A DNA stretch of 6,837 bases. It comes from JALYZC01 sp035997675. Lineage in GTDB: Bacteria; Actinomycetota; Thermoleophilia; Solirubrobacterales; Solirubrobacteraceae. Shown here piece by piece: positions 6,756-6,837 of this stretch. Made by a program: the position numbers and the translations under genes. Under the pieces are notes generated by a model. The model saw only the letters and a program-made list of their open reading frames with translations. It ran no database searches and was not told the DNA's origin. The stretch is taken from assembly GCA_035997675.1 (NCBI GenBank), contig DASYIJ010000044.1, positions 1-6,837 on the forward strand. The letters run 5' to 3'. Within the stretch, counting starts at the first letter, position 1, and the number at the start of each line of letters is the position of its first letter.

Positions 6756-6837
6756 GCCGCCAGGTTCCGCGGCGGGAGATGGAGGTTCAGCGATCGGCGT
6801 TGTCGCGCTAGTCGGCACCACCAAGGGGCTGTTCCTG
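6754..6837 (+). CDS. 5' end of a possible BNR/WD40-like beta-propeller protein (truncated by window)
   Basis: The last 15 codons read IGVVALVGTTKGLFL. This resembles the first propeller strand of BNR-repeat, sialidase-like or photosystem-stability-factor-like proteins, which often begin with LVGTxKGLFLL. The frame is open to the edge. The start is unresolved. GTG at 6754 gives a 13-residue Gly/Ala/Pro-rich extension with a poor ribosome site. The strongest Shine-Dalgarno, GGAGG at 6781-6785, is followed after 7 bases by ATC (6793), not by ATG, GTG or TTG. The overlapping ATG at 6779 is in another frame and stops at 6811. Function is not assignable from so few residues; beta-propeller folding is inferred only from the motif. 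A start codon error or sequencing error is possible. Confidence 0.45.
   Translation, partial: MPPGSAAGDGGSAIGVVALVGTTKGLFL

Noticed and set aside
6581..6811. 76-residue plus-strand ORF in the right intergenic region
   Set aside because: No recognisable motif, it spans the palindromes, its ATG lacks a good ribosome site, and a better coding frame overlaps its end.
6464..6837. Search for tRNA, riboswitch or CRISPR repeats
   Set aside because: No cloverleaf, no recurrent spaced repeat units and no recognisable riboswitch core were seen. The repeated GGGGTTAACC is a palindrome pair, not an array.

Overview
The window is strongly GC-rich, and its codons end mostly in G or C. It reads as chromosomal DNA of a high-GC actinobacterium. 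The style of the histidine kinase N-terminus and of the FtsK membrane domain suggests the Thermoleophilia/Solirubrobacterales side of the phylum, but that placement is an impression and was not tested. There is no transposase, integrase, CRISPR array, tRNA or rRNA, and no sign of recent transfer.

The left part (positions 1-3808) is a three-gene minus-strand cluster, read right to left. It starts with an OmpR-type response regulator (3808 to 3119). An overlapping membrane histidine kinase follows (3177 to 1738). After a 78-base gap comes an ABC exporter gene (1659 to beyond the left edge). The exporter is one uninterrupted reading frame that joins a DrrA-type ATPase to a DrrB-type ABC-2 permease through a linker of about 40 residues. 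The simplest reading is a sensor-regulator pair that controls its own exporter, as in many actinobacterial drug- or envelope-stress loci. The signal and the exported substrate cannot be read from the sequence.

A 147-base divergent intergenic region (3809-3955) separates this cluster from a plus-strand gene for an FtsK/SpoIIIE DNA translocase (3956-6463). The translocase is complete: membrane domain, acidic linker, alpha and beta motor domains, and gamma winged helix. Its N-terminus is unusually basic and lysine/proline-rich.

The right end (6464-6837) is non-coding except for the last bases. It holds a perfect 16-bp palindrome centred on GTTAAC, a near-perfect second copy 24 bp downstream, a weaker third half-site, and some hairpins. 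The last 45 bases read like the N-terminus of a BNR/WD40-like beta-propeller protein. That gene runs off the window and lacks an obvious canonical start next to its best ribosome binding site.

I did not find a convincing new multi-gene system. The points most worth checking are the ATPase-permease fusion, the paired GTTAAC palindromes, and the start of the right-edge gene.
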